The notes under the pieces are model-generated. The model saw only the letters and a program-made list of their open reading frames with translations. It did no database searches and was not told the DNA's origin. Below, one piece after another: positions 16,864 through 25,360 of a DNA stretch of 36,781 nucleotides; within the stretch, counting starts at the first letter, position 1, and each line of letters starts with the position of its first letter. The translations under genes were made by a program, and so were the position numbers. The stretch comes from Acinetobacter portensis (GTDB lineage: Bacteria > Pseudomonadota > Gammaproteobacteria > Pseudomonadales > Moraxellaceae): positions 1 through 36,781 of the forward strand of contig NZ_LWRV01000083.1 of the NCBI RefSeq assembly GCF_009372215.1. The letters are read 5' to 3'.

Positions 16864-18099
16864 ATGCAGACCTATTATTTTTATCTACATCCTGAATTAC
16901 AAACCATTTATGTTAAAAAAGAACGAGATCAAGTTTTAGAGCCTGAATTTATATGGGTAGATTGTACACGTGAAGATGTTGTAAGTAGGTCTGAGTTTTG
17001 GCAACAAGAAATATTTGAATGTAGTGGTATTCGGACAAATGAATATCATCTAAAAGATATTTTAAATTTAGATCATCCATGTACTTTTGATACGATGGAT
17101 GACTACGATTTACTGATTTTTAGGAAATTGATTACACCCGATGACCAAATTAAAACAGATGAAAAATCACTTGAAGTACATGAAAAAATATTTGGGCTAA
17201 GTACGACACCTATTAGTTTTATTATGACATCTCAGGTTCTAATTACGGTTCGAGAGCTTGGTAATAAGGCATTTGAAAGTTATGTTCAGCGTATAGAAAC
17301 CATTTCTGCCAAAGCTGTTGAGGAGCAAAACAAGCCACGAAAATTACCCAATATGCCTTTGGATTTATCCCTTAGATTATTAAATGCAATGGTAGATGGA
17401 TATCTAGATTTAAGAGTGCCTTTAACGCGAAGAATTGAACATTGGCAGCAAGAGCTATTACAAGGGCATCGTAGATTTACAAAATGGCATCAGCTATTAC
17501 AAGAAAATATGGCTTTTCAGCAAATTGAAAATTTATGTGAAGAGCAAATTGAATGCCTGCAAGAGTTACGAGATGAAATAGTAGAAAATTACAGTCATTT
17601 AAAAGCAAAAAAGCGTAGTGAAAAGCAAGATATTATTTTGGTTCGTATGGATGATTTATCGAGTCATATTGAGCGAATCCAAAAACATACCACACGTTTA
17701 CGCAGTGCAGTTCAGGCTGCTATAGATTTACATTTTTCTGCGGTTGCCAATCAGACCAATGAAAACATGAGAATTCTTGCCATTATTACAGCAGTTTTTG
17801 CACCTTTAACCTTATTAACAGGAATCTATGGAATGAATTTTGTATTTATTCCTGGGCTTAAATCGCCAACGGGGTTTTGGATTATGTTGGGCATTATGCT
17901 TATGACAACATTGTTATTGCTTTACTATTTTTATCGTCGTCATTTGGTTGGGCGAGGGGAAAGAAGTGTTATTGATATGCTTGCACAACAACATAAAGAT
18001 CAACATATGAATTTGTTTTGGTTTTTAGATGAAATGCCCATTAAACAAACGGTCAAAGAAACACTTAAAACAGTGGAAAAGATCACCAAATATAAGTGA
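16864..18099 (+). CDS. CorA-family divalent cation channel
   Basis: An inner-membrane CorA/ZntB superfamily channel for Mg2+ or other divalent cations, normally a pentamer. The large N-terminal cytoplasmic domain (about 1-300) ends in the long coiled stalk helix. TM1 is about 305-325 and ends in the pore signature YGMNF (GMN at 323-325); TM2 is about 338-356, followed by a basic YRRH cap. At 411 residues it is longer than E. coli CorA (316): the extra length includes a C-terminal cytoplasmic tail of about 50 residues. The start ATG 16864 has GAGTG at good distance. Substrate (Mg2+, Co2+ or Zn2+) cannot be told from sequence alone. It is monocistronic and flanked by two divergent or convergent YdcH-like paralogues. 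Confidence 0.92.
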   Translation: MQTYYFYLHPELQTIYVKKERDQVLEPEFIWVDCTREDVVSRSEFWQQEIFECSGIRTNEYHLKDILNLDHPCTFDTMDDYDLLIFRKLITPDDQIKTDEKSLEVHEKIFGLSTTPISFIMTSQVLITVRELGNKAFESYVQRIETISAKAVEEQNKPRKLPNMPLDLSLRLLNAMVDGYLDLRVPLTRRIEHWQQELLQGHRRFTKWHQLLQENMAFQQIENLCEEQIECLQELRDEIVENYSHLKAKKRSEKQDIILVRMDDLSSHIERIQKHTTRLRSAVQAAIDLHFSAVANQTNENMRILAIITAVFAPLTLLTGIYGMNFVFIPGLKSPTGFWIMLGIMLMTTLLLLYYFYRRHLVGRGERSVIDMLAQQHKDQHMNLFWFLDEMPIKQTVKETLKTVEKITKYK

Positions 18100-18127
18100 T
18101 TGATTTTTATTTGTTTCAATAAATAAG

Positions 18128-18165
18128 AAACTGCACATCTATTGAATTTGATGTGCAGTTTGATT
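18128..18165 (+). terminator. Terminator after the CorA gene
   Basis: AAACTGCACATC (18128-18139) pairs perfectly over 12 bp with GATGTGCAGTTT (18150-18161). The T tract is short (GTTTGATTT). Confidence 0.65.
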
Positions 18166-18204
18166 TGAGTCGTTCACTTTTTACAATGAAATAGTCAATG
18201 TAAT

Positions 18205-18468
18205 TTAGATATTTAGTTCAGGTTTAAAATTGCACAGTAGTCGATACATTTCATCTTTAATTTTTAATTTTTGGCGTTTTAAGCTTTCTATTGAATCATT
18301 AATCAAATTTACAGGATTCTGTTCAAGTTGATTAATTTCTTTATCTAAGATTTCATGATCTTCGAACATTTTTGCAAAATGCGCATTATCTTCACGTAGC
18401 TTTTGTATAATGTCTCGAAACTCGGGAAACATATTTTTTAGTTTTTTATTACATTCTTTCGTGTTCAT
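18205..18468 (-). CDS. DUF465 / YdcH-like small protein, copy 2
   Basis: An 87-residue helical charged protein of the same family as the gene at 16343-16567, with the core MFPEFRDIIQKLREDNAHF and LKRQKLKIKDEMY. It begins 12 residues earlier than its paralogue. GAGGA at 18481-18485 is 12 bases from ATG 18468 but only 5 bases from another ATG at 18475, which opens an 8-codon frame ending at 18449. The family-like start MFPEF is ATG 18432. So the true start is either 18468 or 18432, possibly reached by reinitiation after the short frame. Function unknown. Confidence 0.8.
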   Translation of the reverse strand: MNTKECNKKLKNMFPEFRDIIQKLREDNAHFAKMFEDHEILDKEINQLEQNPVNLINDSIESLKRQKLKIKDEMYRLLCNFKPELNI

Positions 18469-18820
18469 AAGCCATTTATATCCTCATCTGAGTGACAGGG
18501 AAGACACATTCGTTATGAATATGTCAGCATTAAAACCAAATTTTTTACTCTTCTAATAAGTCATTTAAGTTAAGTTGGTATGACATGAAATTGTCTGAAT
18601 TTGATTTATTATTAAGTGATTTTTACATATTACAGTATTGCAGAACTGTACCTTATTGTTTCTAAATGTGACAAAAAAATTTACCTGAGGTTTTTCAAGT
18701 TGATTGAATATTTTGCTGAAGCGAGATTACGACCAACGGTACTGCAATATGTGGTATTTCATCTATTAAAGTGTTTTTCTATCTGTAAATAATAATGTAT
18801 GAATTTGTTTTATATAAATA
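18469..18820. other. Spacer between YdcH-like copy 2 and hslO
   Basis: About 350 bases, AT-rich, no credible gene on either strand. It should hold the promoter for the YdcH-like gene, but no clear -35/-10 pair stands out. The only marked structure is the inverted repeat at 18503-18525. Confidence 0.5.
18503..18525 (-). promoter_or_regulatory. Imperfect inverted repeat upstream of YdcH-like copy 2
   Basis: GACACATTC (18503-18511) and GAATATGTC (18517-18525) match at 8 of 9 positions around GTTAT. It lies 35-57 bases upstream of the start, the same relative place as the repeat of copy 1, though the sequences differ. Confidence 0.3.
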
Positions 18821-18850
18821 AAAAAAGGATGATATAAATCATCCTTTTTT
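18821..18850 (-). terminator. Terminator of hslO
   Basis: AAAAAAGGATGAT (18821-18833) pairs with ATCATCCTTTTTT (18838-18850) around ATAA. On the minus strand this gives a perfect stem ending in a T tract, 22 bases after the hslO stop. Confidence 0.85.
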
Positions 18851-18872
18851 CTTAAAAATAGAATTTAATACA

Positions 18873-19748
18873 TTAACTTAAATGCTCACCAAAAAGTGCT
18901 AAAGCTTGCTCTGCTGTAAATTGGTACTGTGAGTTACAGAACTGGCAATCCATTGCAATTGGATTTTGATGTTCAAGCGTTTCTCTTACAGCATCTATAC
19001 CAATCTGTACAAGTGCTGTTTCGCAGCGTTCTTTTGAGCATGTGCAGCCAAATTTAAGTTGTTCAGCATCGGGTAAGCGTACTTCTTCTTCGTTATATAA
19101 ACGATATAAAATTTCTGTCGCATCTAAGCTTGTTAATTCTTCTGTTTTTAAAGTTGAAGTTAACATGGTTAGGCGAGGCCATAGGTCTTCATCAACCATT
19201 TTTTGTTCTTCTTCATTGTTACGTGGTAACAATTGAATCAGTAAACCACCTGAACGTTGACCGTCGCTACCTAAAGCAATACGAGTCGGAATTTGTGCCG
19301 ACAAGTCGTAATATTGCATTAAGCAGCTTGCTAAATCTGGTTTATCTAACGGAACAATACCTTGGTAGCGTTCACCAAATTCAGGTTCAATATTAATAAA
19401 TAGAACAGGGCTGACTAATGTTTTTAATACGGTACTGCTATCTTCTGCTTGTTCAAAAATAGGATCCGATTCATAGTCTGCTAAAGCGCGAACTTCACCT
19501 AAATGGTTGCATTCAGCCATTGCCCATTTTAGTGTGCCTGAGGCTTGAATTTGAAGGCTAATACGTCCTTTAATTTTTAAAGTACTTGCAAGTAGTGCAG
19601 TCGCACTTAGCATTTCACCAAGTAAAATTTGAATTGCCTTTGCATAGTCGCGTTGAGCAAGAATAGTTTGCAAAGCTTCTTCAAGATGAACGACTTCACC
19701 ACGAATAGGGCTATCTTCAATATAAAAGCGTTGACGTAAATCAGACAT
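18873..19748 (-). CDS. hslO: Redox-regulated chaperone Hsp33
   Basis: A cytoplasmic holdase activated by oxidation and unfolding. From the chosen start the protein has 291 residues. The C-terminal zinc switch is C235-x-C237 and C268-x2-C271 with 30 residues between the pairs, the arrangement known from E. coli Hsp33. The N-terminal body has GRISLQIQASG and RSGGLLIQLLP, typical of the family. I chose ATG 19748 (MSDLRQRF) because GGAG lies 7 bases before it; an ATG at 19760 would add MEKF and overlaps that ribosome binding site. It is 50 bases downstream of the antiporter gene, probably in the same transcript as priA and the antiporter, and is followed by a strong terminator. Confidence 0.96.
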   Translation of the reverse strand: MSDLRQRFYIEDSPIRGEVVHLEEALQTILAQRDYAKAIQILLGEMLSATALLASTLKIKGRISLQIQASGTLKWAMAECNHLGEVRALADYESDPIFEQAEDSSTVLKTLVSPVLFINIEPEFGERYQGIVPLDKPDLASCLMQYYDLSAQIPTRIALGSDGQRSGGLLIQLLPRNNEEEQKMVDEDLWPRLTMLTSTLKTEELTSLDATEILYRLYNEEEVRLPDAEQLKFGCTCSKERCETALVQIGIDAVRETLEHQNPIAMDCQFCNSQYQFTAEQALALFGEHLS

Positions 19749-19798
19749 AAATTTCTCCATAACCCTGTCTTAATGGTGACGATATTCTAAAACACAAG

Positions 19799-21640
19799 TC
19801 ACTTCGATTCATCACGAGTAACATCAATTCGATTGGCTTCTAAGCCACGTTTTAAATCGACACCTGTTGGTGCTTCTCGTACAAGTGCATCACTTTCAAA
19901 TAGATGTTCAAGTTCAGCAAGCGCATTGCGATGCGACTCATACACTTTCTCTTCATCTGTATAAACACGTTGTTGTTGTGCCAATGCTTTTTCATCGAAA
20001 TCACGAAAAAGCTCAATGCTTTTGTAGGCATCGCTTTCGCTAATACCTAAATCGCACAGTACTCGATATGCCATACCTAAAGAAGATAAATAGGTTTCAC
20101 GCCAAATATGTTCAACGCCCAAATCTCTTAATAAATGCACATGATGGCGGTCTCTTGCGCGAACTAATATTTTTAAATCTGGATAGTTGAGGCGAATATG
20201 ACGTGCAACATTCATTGAATCTTCAATATCATCGATAGCAAGAACAAAAACTTTGGCATGTTCAATGCCTGAAGCACGTAAAATTTCAGGTTGTGTGGCA
20301 TCGCCATAATAGACTTTGCCTCCATATTTTCTAACGAAATCTACTTTTTCTAAACTAATATCAATGGCTGTAAATGGCAGGTGTTGTAAATGCGCAACAC
20401 GTGCGATGATTTGTCCAAAACGACCAAAGCCCGCAATAATCATTGGATTATCTGTATTTGGAATTTCATCGTAAATGGGTGCGACTTTTTTATCGAATAG
20501 CGGAACAATAAAACGGTTGATGAACCAATATAAAATTGGGGTAAGCACCATAGATAATGTCACGATGAGAACTAAGGGCTGAATCATTGTCTGACTAAGC
20601 ACATGCTCACTTAGGGCGACATTAAAGACCACAAATGCAAATTCACCGCCTTGGGCTAAGCAAGTTGCAAGTAATAAACTATTGCGCCATGAATATTGGA
20701 AATATCTTGCAATAGCAGTTAGTGAAAGCAATTTGATGATGAGTAGGATGAGTGTTCCACCAATAATCAGCCAAGGCATATCAATCAATAAAGACAATTG
20801 TGTGGTCATACCTACAGTCATAAAGAATAGACCGAGTAATAAGCCTTTAAAGGGAGCAATACTTGCTTCTAACTCATGGCGGAATTCGGAATCTGCAAGC
20901 AATACGCCTGTTAAGAATGCGCCAAGCGTGGTGCTAATACCTAAAACATCCATTAACGATACAACGGCAAGAATAATAAATAGTCCGACTGCTGTAATTA
21001 GTTCATTTGCTCCACTTTTTGCAACAAAGCGGAAAAATGGACGCATCAAATAACGGCTAAATAAAAATAAACCCGTAAAGGTTGCAATAATCGCTGCAAA
21101 ATACGCAACTCCATGATGAACGGAATCGTTACCTGCAAGGAGAGGAATAATGGCAATGAGGGGGATTGCTGCAATATCTTGAAAAAGCAAAATCGAAAAA
21201 GACTGCTGCCCGTAAGTGGTATTGAGTTCTTGTTTTTCACTGAGTAATTGAAGTGCAAAAGCAGTTGAAGATAAAGCCAAAGCAAAGCCAATCACAATAC
21301 TTGAAGCAAAACTTTGTTGTAGGACAAACATCGCAATAAGTGCGAGTAAAATGCCTGTTAATCCAACTTGTGTACTACCAATGACAAAAATAGATTTACG
21401 TAGTTCCCATAACCTTTGTGGGCGTAATTCTAAGCCAATGATGAACATGAGTAGGATGACACCAAACTCAGCCAATTGTTTAATAGATTCAGGATCGCTT
21501 GCGATATTAAATACGCTAGGTCCGAGCAAAATACCTGTAAATAAATAACCTAAAACTGCTGCAATGCCAAACCGCTTGAGCAAAGGCACAAAAATTAAGG
21601 ATGCTCCAAGGAAAATGGTAAATTGCAACAGTAATGACAT
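19799..21640 (-). CDS. CPA2 monovalent cation:H+ antiporter, KefB/KefC-like
   Basis: A glutathione-regulated-type potassium efflux protein. Residues 1-380 hold about 12 transmembrane segments, with ALSSTAFAL (121-130) and QDIAAIP (154-160) as in Kef proteins. Residues about 398-515 are a RCK/TrkA-N NAD-binding domain with GFGRFG (404-409), YYGDAT and ARDRHHVHLLRDLGVEH. A charged tail ends at 613. E. coli KefC responds to glutathione adducts of electrophiles; gating here is inferred from similarity only, and no KefF/KefG-type ancillary gene is next to it. The start at 21640 has AGGA with about 6 bases of spacing. It lies 38 bases after priA and 50 before hslO on the same strand. Confidence 0.9.
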   Translation of the reverse strand: MSLLLQFTIFLGASLIFVPLLKRFGIAAVLGYLFTGILLGPSVFNIASDPESIKQLAEFGVILLMFIIGLELRPQRLWELRKSIFVIGSTQVGLTGILLALIAMFVLQQSFASSIVIGFALALSSTAFALQLLSEKQELNTTYGQQSFSILLFQDIAAIPLIAIIPLLAGNDSVHHGVAYFAAIIATFTGLFLFSRYLMRPFFRFVAKSGANELITAVGLFIILAVVSLMDVLGISTTLGAFLTGVLLADSEFRHELEASIAPFKGLLLGLFFMTVGMTTQLSLLIDMPWLIIGGTLILLIIKLLSLTAIARYFQYSWRNSLLLATCLAQGGEFAFVVFNVALSEHVLSQTMIQPLVLIVTLSMVLTPILYWFINRFIVPLFDKKVAPIYDEIPNTDNPMIIAGFGRFGQIIARVAHLQHLPFTAIDISLEKVDFVRKYGGKVYYGDATQPEILRASGIEHAKVFVLAIDDIEDSMNVARHIRLNYPDLKILVRARDRHHVHLLRDLGVEHIWRETYLSSLGMAYRVLCDLGISESDAYKSIELFRDFDEKALAQQQRVYTDEEKVYESHRNALAELEHLFESDALVREAPTGVDLKRGLEANRIDVTRDESK

Positions 21641-21678
21641 GCGCTGTCCTAAAAGTTATAGATAGATTTACTATTAAA

Positions 21679-23901
21679 TTAGCTGAGTTCTTGCGGGTCT
21701 ATATCTAGACTTAGTTTCATACCTGATGGCTTTTGTTGCAACATATTTTGCCACCATTGGCGAATATAAAAATGCAAACGCGCTCTGTCTGTAGATAACA
21801 ACACCATATGTGCTTGGAAGCGTCCTGCTTTACGTTCCATAGGAGCAGGAATAGGTCCCCAAATATCAATTAAGTTTTCAGAATTATCACGAAGCAATTG
21901 TGCATATTGTTTTAAAAAATCTTGATTGATGTCTTGGCTTTTAGATTCACATCGAATTAAAGCCGAATAACGTGCAGGAGGGAGTAAAGCCATTTTACGT
22001 TCAGCTAAAGTTTGCTGTGCAAATTTGCGATAATCTTCTTGAACAAGTGTGTTTAACAGCGGATGGTCTGGTCGTAAAGTTTGCAGGTAAACATCGCCTT
22101 TATGTTCTCCACGACCTGCACGACCTGAAACTTGAACAATGAGTTGTGCTGTGCGTTCAGGTGCGCGGAAATCTACACTGAGCAAGCCTGAGTCGATATC
22201 TAAAATAGCAACCAAGGTGACATATGGAAAATGATGACCTTTTGCCAGCATTTGTGTTCCGAGCAAAATAACAGGTTCGCTCGTTTGAATTCGATCATAA
22301 ATTTTTTGCCAACTTCCAACACGACTTGTTGAGTCACGATCTACGCGAATGACATCAAAATTTGGAAATAATTCATTTAAATGATCTTCCACTTTTGCTG
22401 TTCCCATACCAATAGGTTTGAGTTCGGTATGATTACATTGCGGACATTGGTCAGGTTTACGATGAATAGTCCCACAATGATGACAATGCAAATGTGGGTA
22501 AGGCTTATTGTGTAGAGTGAAATTAGCATCGCAATTTGGGCATTTTGCTTGCCAAGCACAGCTATCGCAAATAAGAACAGGCGCATAACCACGACGGTTT
22601 AAGAAAATTAAAACCTGTTCTTTTTTTTCTAATTTTTTTTGTATTTCTTGAATTAAAACTTGGCTAATACCATGTTGTTTTTGTGCAATCTTTAAATCGA
22701 GTACATGGATTTTAGGCATTATAGCCGCACCTGCACGTTGATTTAGCTCAAGCTTTTGCATTTTACCTTGATCAACCAAAGCATAACTTTCAATACTAGG
22801 TGTTGCAGAGCCTAAAACAATTGGACAGCTTTCTAAATGTGCACGATATAAAGCAACATCACGTGCGTGATAGCGAAAACCTTCTTGTTGCTTAAATGAA
22901 AGATCATGTTCTTCATCTAGAATAATTAAACCTAAATTTGGAAGCGGTGTATAAATTGCCGAACGTGTGCCTAAAATAATAGAAGCTTTGCCAGATTGAG
23001 CATGTTGCCAAGCTTGTAGGCGTTTGGAATCATTAAGTCCGGAATGTAAAAGGGCAATGTTGCAATGAAAGCGAGATTGGAAACGGCTTACTGTTTGAGG
23101 TGTTAAGCCAATTTCAGGCACTAAAACTAAAACTTGCTTCCCTTTCTTTAAAACCTCTTGCATGATTTGCAAATAAACTTCGGTTTTACCACTACCTGTT
23201 AATCCATCGAGTAGAAAAGCTTGATATTTATTTTGATATTTTAAAACGGTATCAATCGCATATTTCTGATCTTCATTTGCGGTTAAAGGCATTTGTGCCA
23301 TGCTCATTGGCATAGGTGTTTGATCTTGCTTTTCTAAAACACATTCACAAATTTGCTTTTTCTCTAAAGCTTTTAATGTGCTGGTTTCAACGCCTGCTAA
23401 ATTGAGAATATTTTCAGTTGTTGCTACTGGATGTAGCTTTAAAATTTTATAGGCTTCTTGTTGTTTTTCAGAGCGTTTAAGTTTGTTTTCGGCATCAAAA
23501 TCTAAAAGATTCCAAACCCGTGCAAGAATGTCGGCTGGTTTACCTTGGCGTAATAAGGTTGGTAATGCTGCTTGCATAACTTCACCAATTGGAAATTGGT
23601 AATATTGAGCAGACCACGCCATAAGTTTTAAAGTCTTGGCATCTAAAATTGCATGATCATCTAATAGCTCAGTAATGGCTTTTAGCTTAAATTTAGAATC
23701 TGTAGGTGCATCTAATGGGAGTTTTTCCATAATGATGCCCACTAAATTTTGGCGACCAAATGAAACCAAAACACGTGAACCAATTTCAGCTTGTTGATAT
23801 TGTTCAGGGCTGAGCATGTAATCAAAACAATCATATAAATAAACAGGCACAGCTACGCGAATACGAAGAGGGGCTGAACTGCTTGAATAGGTGTTTTGCA
23901 T
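21679..23901 (-). CDS. priA: Primosomal protein N' (replication restart helicase PriA)
   Basis: A 3'-5' DNA helicase that reloads the replisome at stalled or recombined forks, which links it to RecBCD repair. The 740 residues show the N-terminal DNA-binding domain, Walker A GLTGSGKT (233-240), DEEH (329-332), and eight zinc-binding cysteines C445, C448, C454, C457, C473, C476, C486 and C489. LGTQMLAKGHHFPYVTLV and QVSGRAGRG are the C-terminal helicase motifs. The start at 23901 has only a weak ribosome binding site. The coding strand contains two A8 runs close together (22621-22628 and 22633-22640) in the KKLEKKEQ region, and the frame stays open across both. Confidence 0.97.
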   Translation of the reverse strand: MQNTYSSSSAPLRIRVAVPVYLYDCFDYMLSPEQYQQAEIGSRVLVSFGRQNLVGIIMEKLPLDAPTDSKFKLKAITELLDDHAILDAKTLKLMAWSAQYYQFPIGEVMQAALPTLLRQGKPADILARVWNLLDFDAENKLKRSEKQQEAYKILKLHPVATTENILNLAGVETSTLKALEKKQICECVLEKQDQTPMPMSMAQMPLTANEDQKYAIDTVLKYQNKYQAFLLDGLTGSGKTEVYLQIMQEVLKKGKQVLVLVPEIGLTPQTVSRFQSRFHCNIALLHSGLNDSKRLQAWQHAQSGKASIILGTRSAIYTPLPNLGLIILDEEHDLSFKQQEGFRYHARDVALYRAHLESCPIVLGSATPSIESYALVDQGKMQKLELNQRAGAAIMPKIHVLDLKIAQKQHGISQVLIQEIQKKLEKKEQVLIFLNRRGYAPVLICDSCAWQAKCPNCDANFTLHNKPYPHLHCHHCGTIHRKPDQCPQCNHTELKPIGMGTAKVEDHLNELFPNFDVIRVDRDSTSRVGSWQKIYDRIQTSEPVILLGTQMLAKGHHFPYVTLVAILDIDSGLLSVDFRAPERTAQLIVQVSGRAGRGEHKGDVYLQTLRPDHPLLNTLVQEDYRKFAQQTLAERKMALLPPARYSALIRCESKSQDINQDFLKQYAQLLRDNSENLIDIWGPIPAPMERKAGRFQAHMVLLSTDRARLHFYIRQWWQNMLQQKPSGMKLSLDIDPQELS

Positions 23902-24093
23902 AATGCTCGATTCTGTCCTTTTATAGAAGACACTACATTTTTAGAAGATGTAATTTAGATATTGTTGGTCATGACTATGAATTATTTTAGTGCTTAGATG
24001 CAACATTACAAAGAAAAATTAATTATTTTGAGCAGTTGTGATGGGGATATGTGAAAGAGGGGATTAAAATTAATATTTAGCTTTATAACAGGC

Positions 24094-24124
24094 AAAAAAA
24101 AAGCACTATAAAGTGCTTTTTTTT
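24094..24124 (-). terminator. Terminator of the cold-shock gene
   Basis: AGCACT (24102-24107) and AGTGCT (24112-24117) form a stem around ATAA, extended by A/T pairs, with T8 on the plus strand and A9 on the other. It can stop transcription in both directions and lies 12 bases after the csp stop. Confidence 0.85.
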
Positions 24125-24136
24125 ACATGCTGCTAA

Positions 24137-24346
24137 TTAAAGAGCAACGATGTTTACAGCGTTCGGGCCTTTTTGACCTTGAGCGATGCTGAAAGAAACC
24201 TTTTGGCCTTCAGCTAAAGTTTTGAAACCTGAGCTAGCGATTTCGCTGAAATGAGCAAAAACGTCTGGACCTGATTCTTGTTGAATGAAACCAAAACCTT
24301 TAGTTTCGTTGAACCATTTTACTGTACCAGTAACTGTGTTAGACAT
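24137..24346 (-). CDS. Cold-shock protein (CspA family)
   Basis: A 69-residue single cold-shock domain that binds single-stranded RNA or DNA. RNP1 is KGFGFIQ (16-22) and RNP2 is VFAHF (29-33); WFNETKGFG and GPNAVNI are characteristic. The start at 24346 has AGGA about 9 bases upstream. A promoter about 155 bases upstream gives a long leader, the pattern known for cold-inducible csp genes. Which csp paralogue this is cannot be decided here, so no symbol is given. Confidence 0.96.
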   Translation of the reverse strand: MSNTVTGTVKWFNETKGFGFIQQESGPDVFAHFSEIASSGFKTLAEGQKVSFSIAQGQKGPNAVNIVAL

Positions 24347-24507
24347 AATAACATCCTACTTAAATTTGTTGACTTTTAGCCACTATTACATGGCTGATAA
24401 GAACTTTGAAAAATAATAAAGTTTAATATCTGAAAAAACGAAGGATTATGACTAAAACTGCGATACTTAAAGAAGGTTACTAAACAAGAATTTTTCTAGT
24501 TGAGTTA

Positions 24508-24535
24508 ATAATATAGCAAATAAATAATTTATCAA
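24508..24535 (-). promoter_or_regulatory. Candidate csp promoter with long leader
   Basis: On the minus strand TTGATA (24535-24530) and TATTAT (24513-24508) are 16 bp apart. Transcription would start near 24501, leaving a leader of about 155 bases. The leader contains a small GCCA/TGGC hairpin near 24380-24395. Confidence 0.5.
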
Positions 24536-24942
24536 GTTTTATCACGAGAAAAATATGTTTATTTCTTGTGTATGAAATGGTTGGTTGTATTTTGAGCGGG
24601 TATTCCAGTCACATGTAAATCAAAAAGAACATCTAAATTGGAAAAATAATATAAAAGTATGCTTTATATTAATTGAGAATAATTCTATATCTACTTTTAA
24701 TGGAATATATCAATTTAGTTTATTGGATAATACAATTCCAGTCTAAATGATAATAAATATCAATATTTAATTATTATTTAAATTATTGAAATAATTAAAT
24801 TTTAATAATAACTTCTATTTGATATTTATAATAAGAATTATTCCCATGTTTGTTAGCTACAATAATGTTTAAATATGGAGGAATATAGACTTTCTATTTA
24901 TTTTAAAGCTTGCATAATGGCAACATAATCGTCAATTTGCTA
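24536..24942. other. AT-rich spacer upstream of the small membrane protein gene
   Basis: About 400 bases without a recognisable gene. 24740-24840 is almost pure A/T. Two short palindromes resemble weak Fur-like half-sites: AGAATAATTCT (24676-24686) and GAATTATTC near 24835. Neither is a good match to a full Fur box. The composition suits an H-NS-bound or strongly bent promoter region. Confidence 0.4.
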
Positions 24943-24954
24943 AAGGAGAATGGT

Positions 24955-25290
24955 ATGAAAGCATTAGTATTATCAGATGAAATCAATCAATTTCATTGGT
25001 CAGTGCTGAAGTCTGTTCTTTTGGTTCTAAGCATACTTCCATTGAGTCAAGGCATTTTACATATTTGGCAATCTACTGAAGGTAGTAGTCAAATTATGGT
25101 TGGTTTTTTTGCATTAAGCTTGTTTAGCTCATTGTTTATTTTGAGTTTTTGGTCTGCATTGCAAGCAACTGTTTTAAAATTAAAACAACAACAAATCACG
25201 GCATTTGAACAGCGGATTATTGGTTTATATCGTTATGTACCTATGCTTTCTTTGGTTGCGATGATGTCTTATTTAGTGACTCAGCTATAA
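24955..25290 (+). CDS. Small membrane protein of unknown function
   Basis: An unrecognised 111-residue protein. The start ATG 24955 is set by AAGGAG (24943-24948) with 6 bases of spacing; an upstream TTG at 24910 has no ribosome binding site. Hydrophobic segments at about 15-35, 48-70 and 91-109 suggest three membrane helices, with a polar KLKQQQITAFEQR stretch between the second and third. There is no signal peptide and no known motif. It is a single gene with its own terminator and a long AT-rich upstream region. Confidence 0.75.
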   Translation: MKALVLSDEINQFHWSVLKSVLLVLSILPLSQGILHIWQSTEGSSQIMVGFFALSLFSSLFILSFWSALQATVLKLKQQQITAFEQRIIGLYRYVPMLSLVAMMSYLVTQL

Positions 25291-25306
25291 AGAGAAAAAG
25301 AAAGTT

Positions 25307-25340
25307 AAAAAAAGCCGAGAATAAGTTATCGGCTTTTTTT
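25307..25340. terminator. Bidirectional terminator between the small membrane gene and lnt
   Basis: AAAAAAAGCCGA (25307-25318) pairs with TCGGCTTTTTTT (25329-25340), T tracts on both strands. Lnt ends 21 bases further on the minus strand. Confidence 0.88.
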
Positions 25341-25360
25341 TATGAGGGTTAAATTATAAT

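Noticed and set aside
18630..18760. TATTGCAG and CTGCAATA inverted pair
   Set aside because: Only 8 bp with about 100 bases between, in AT-rich spacer; expected by chance.
20682..21053. 123-codon open frame opposite the Kef-type gene
   Set aside because: It is a shadow of the membrane-coding strand; composition follows the antiporter codons and there is no start signal.
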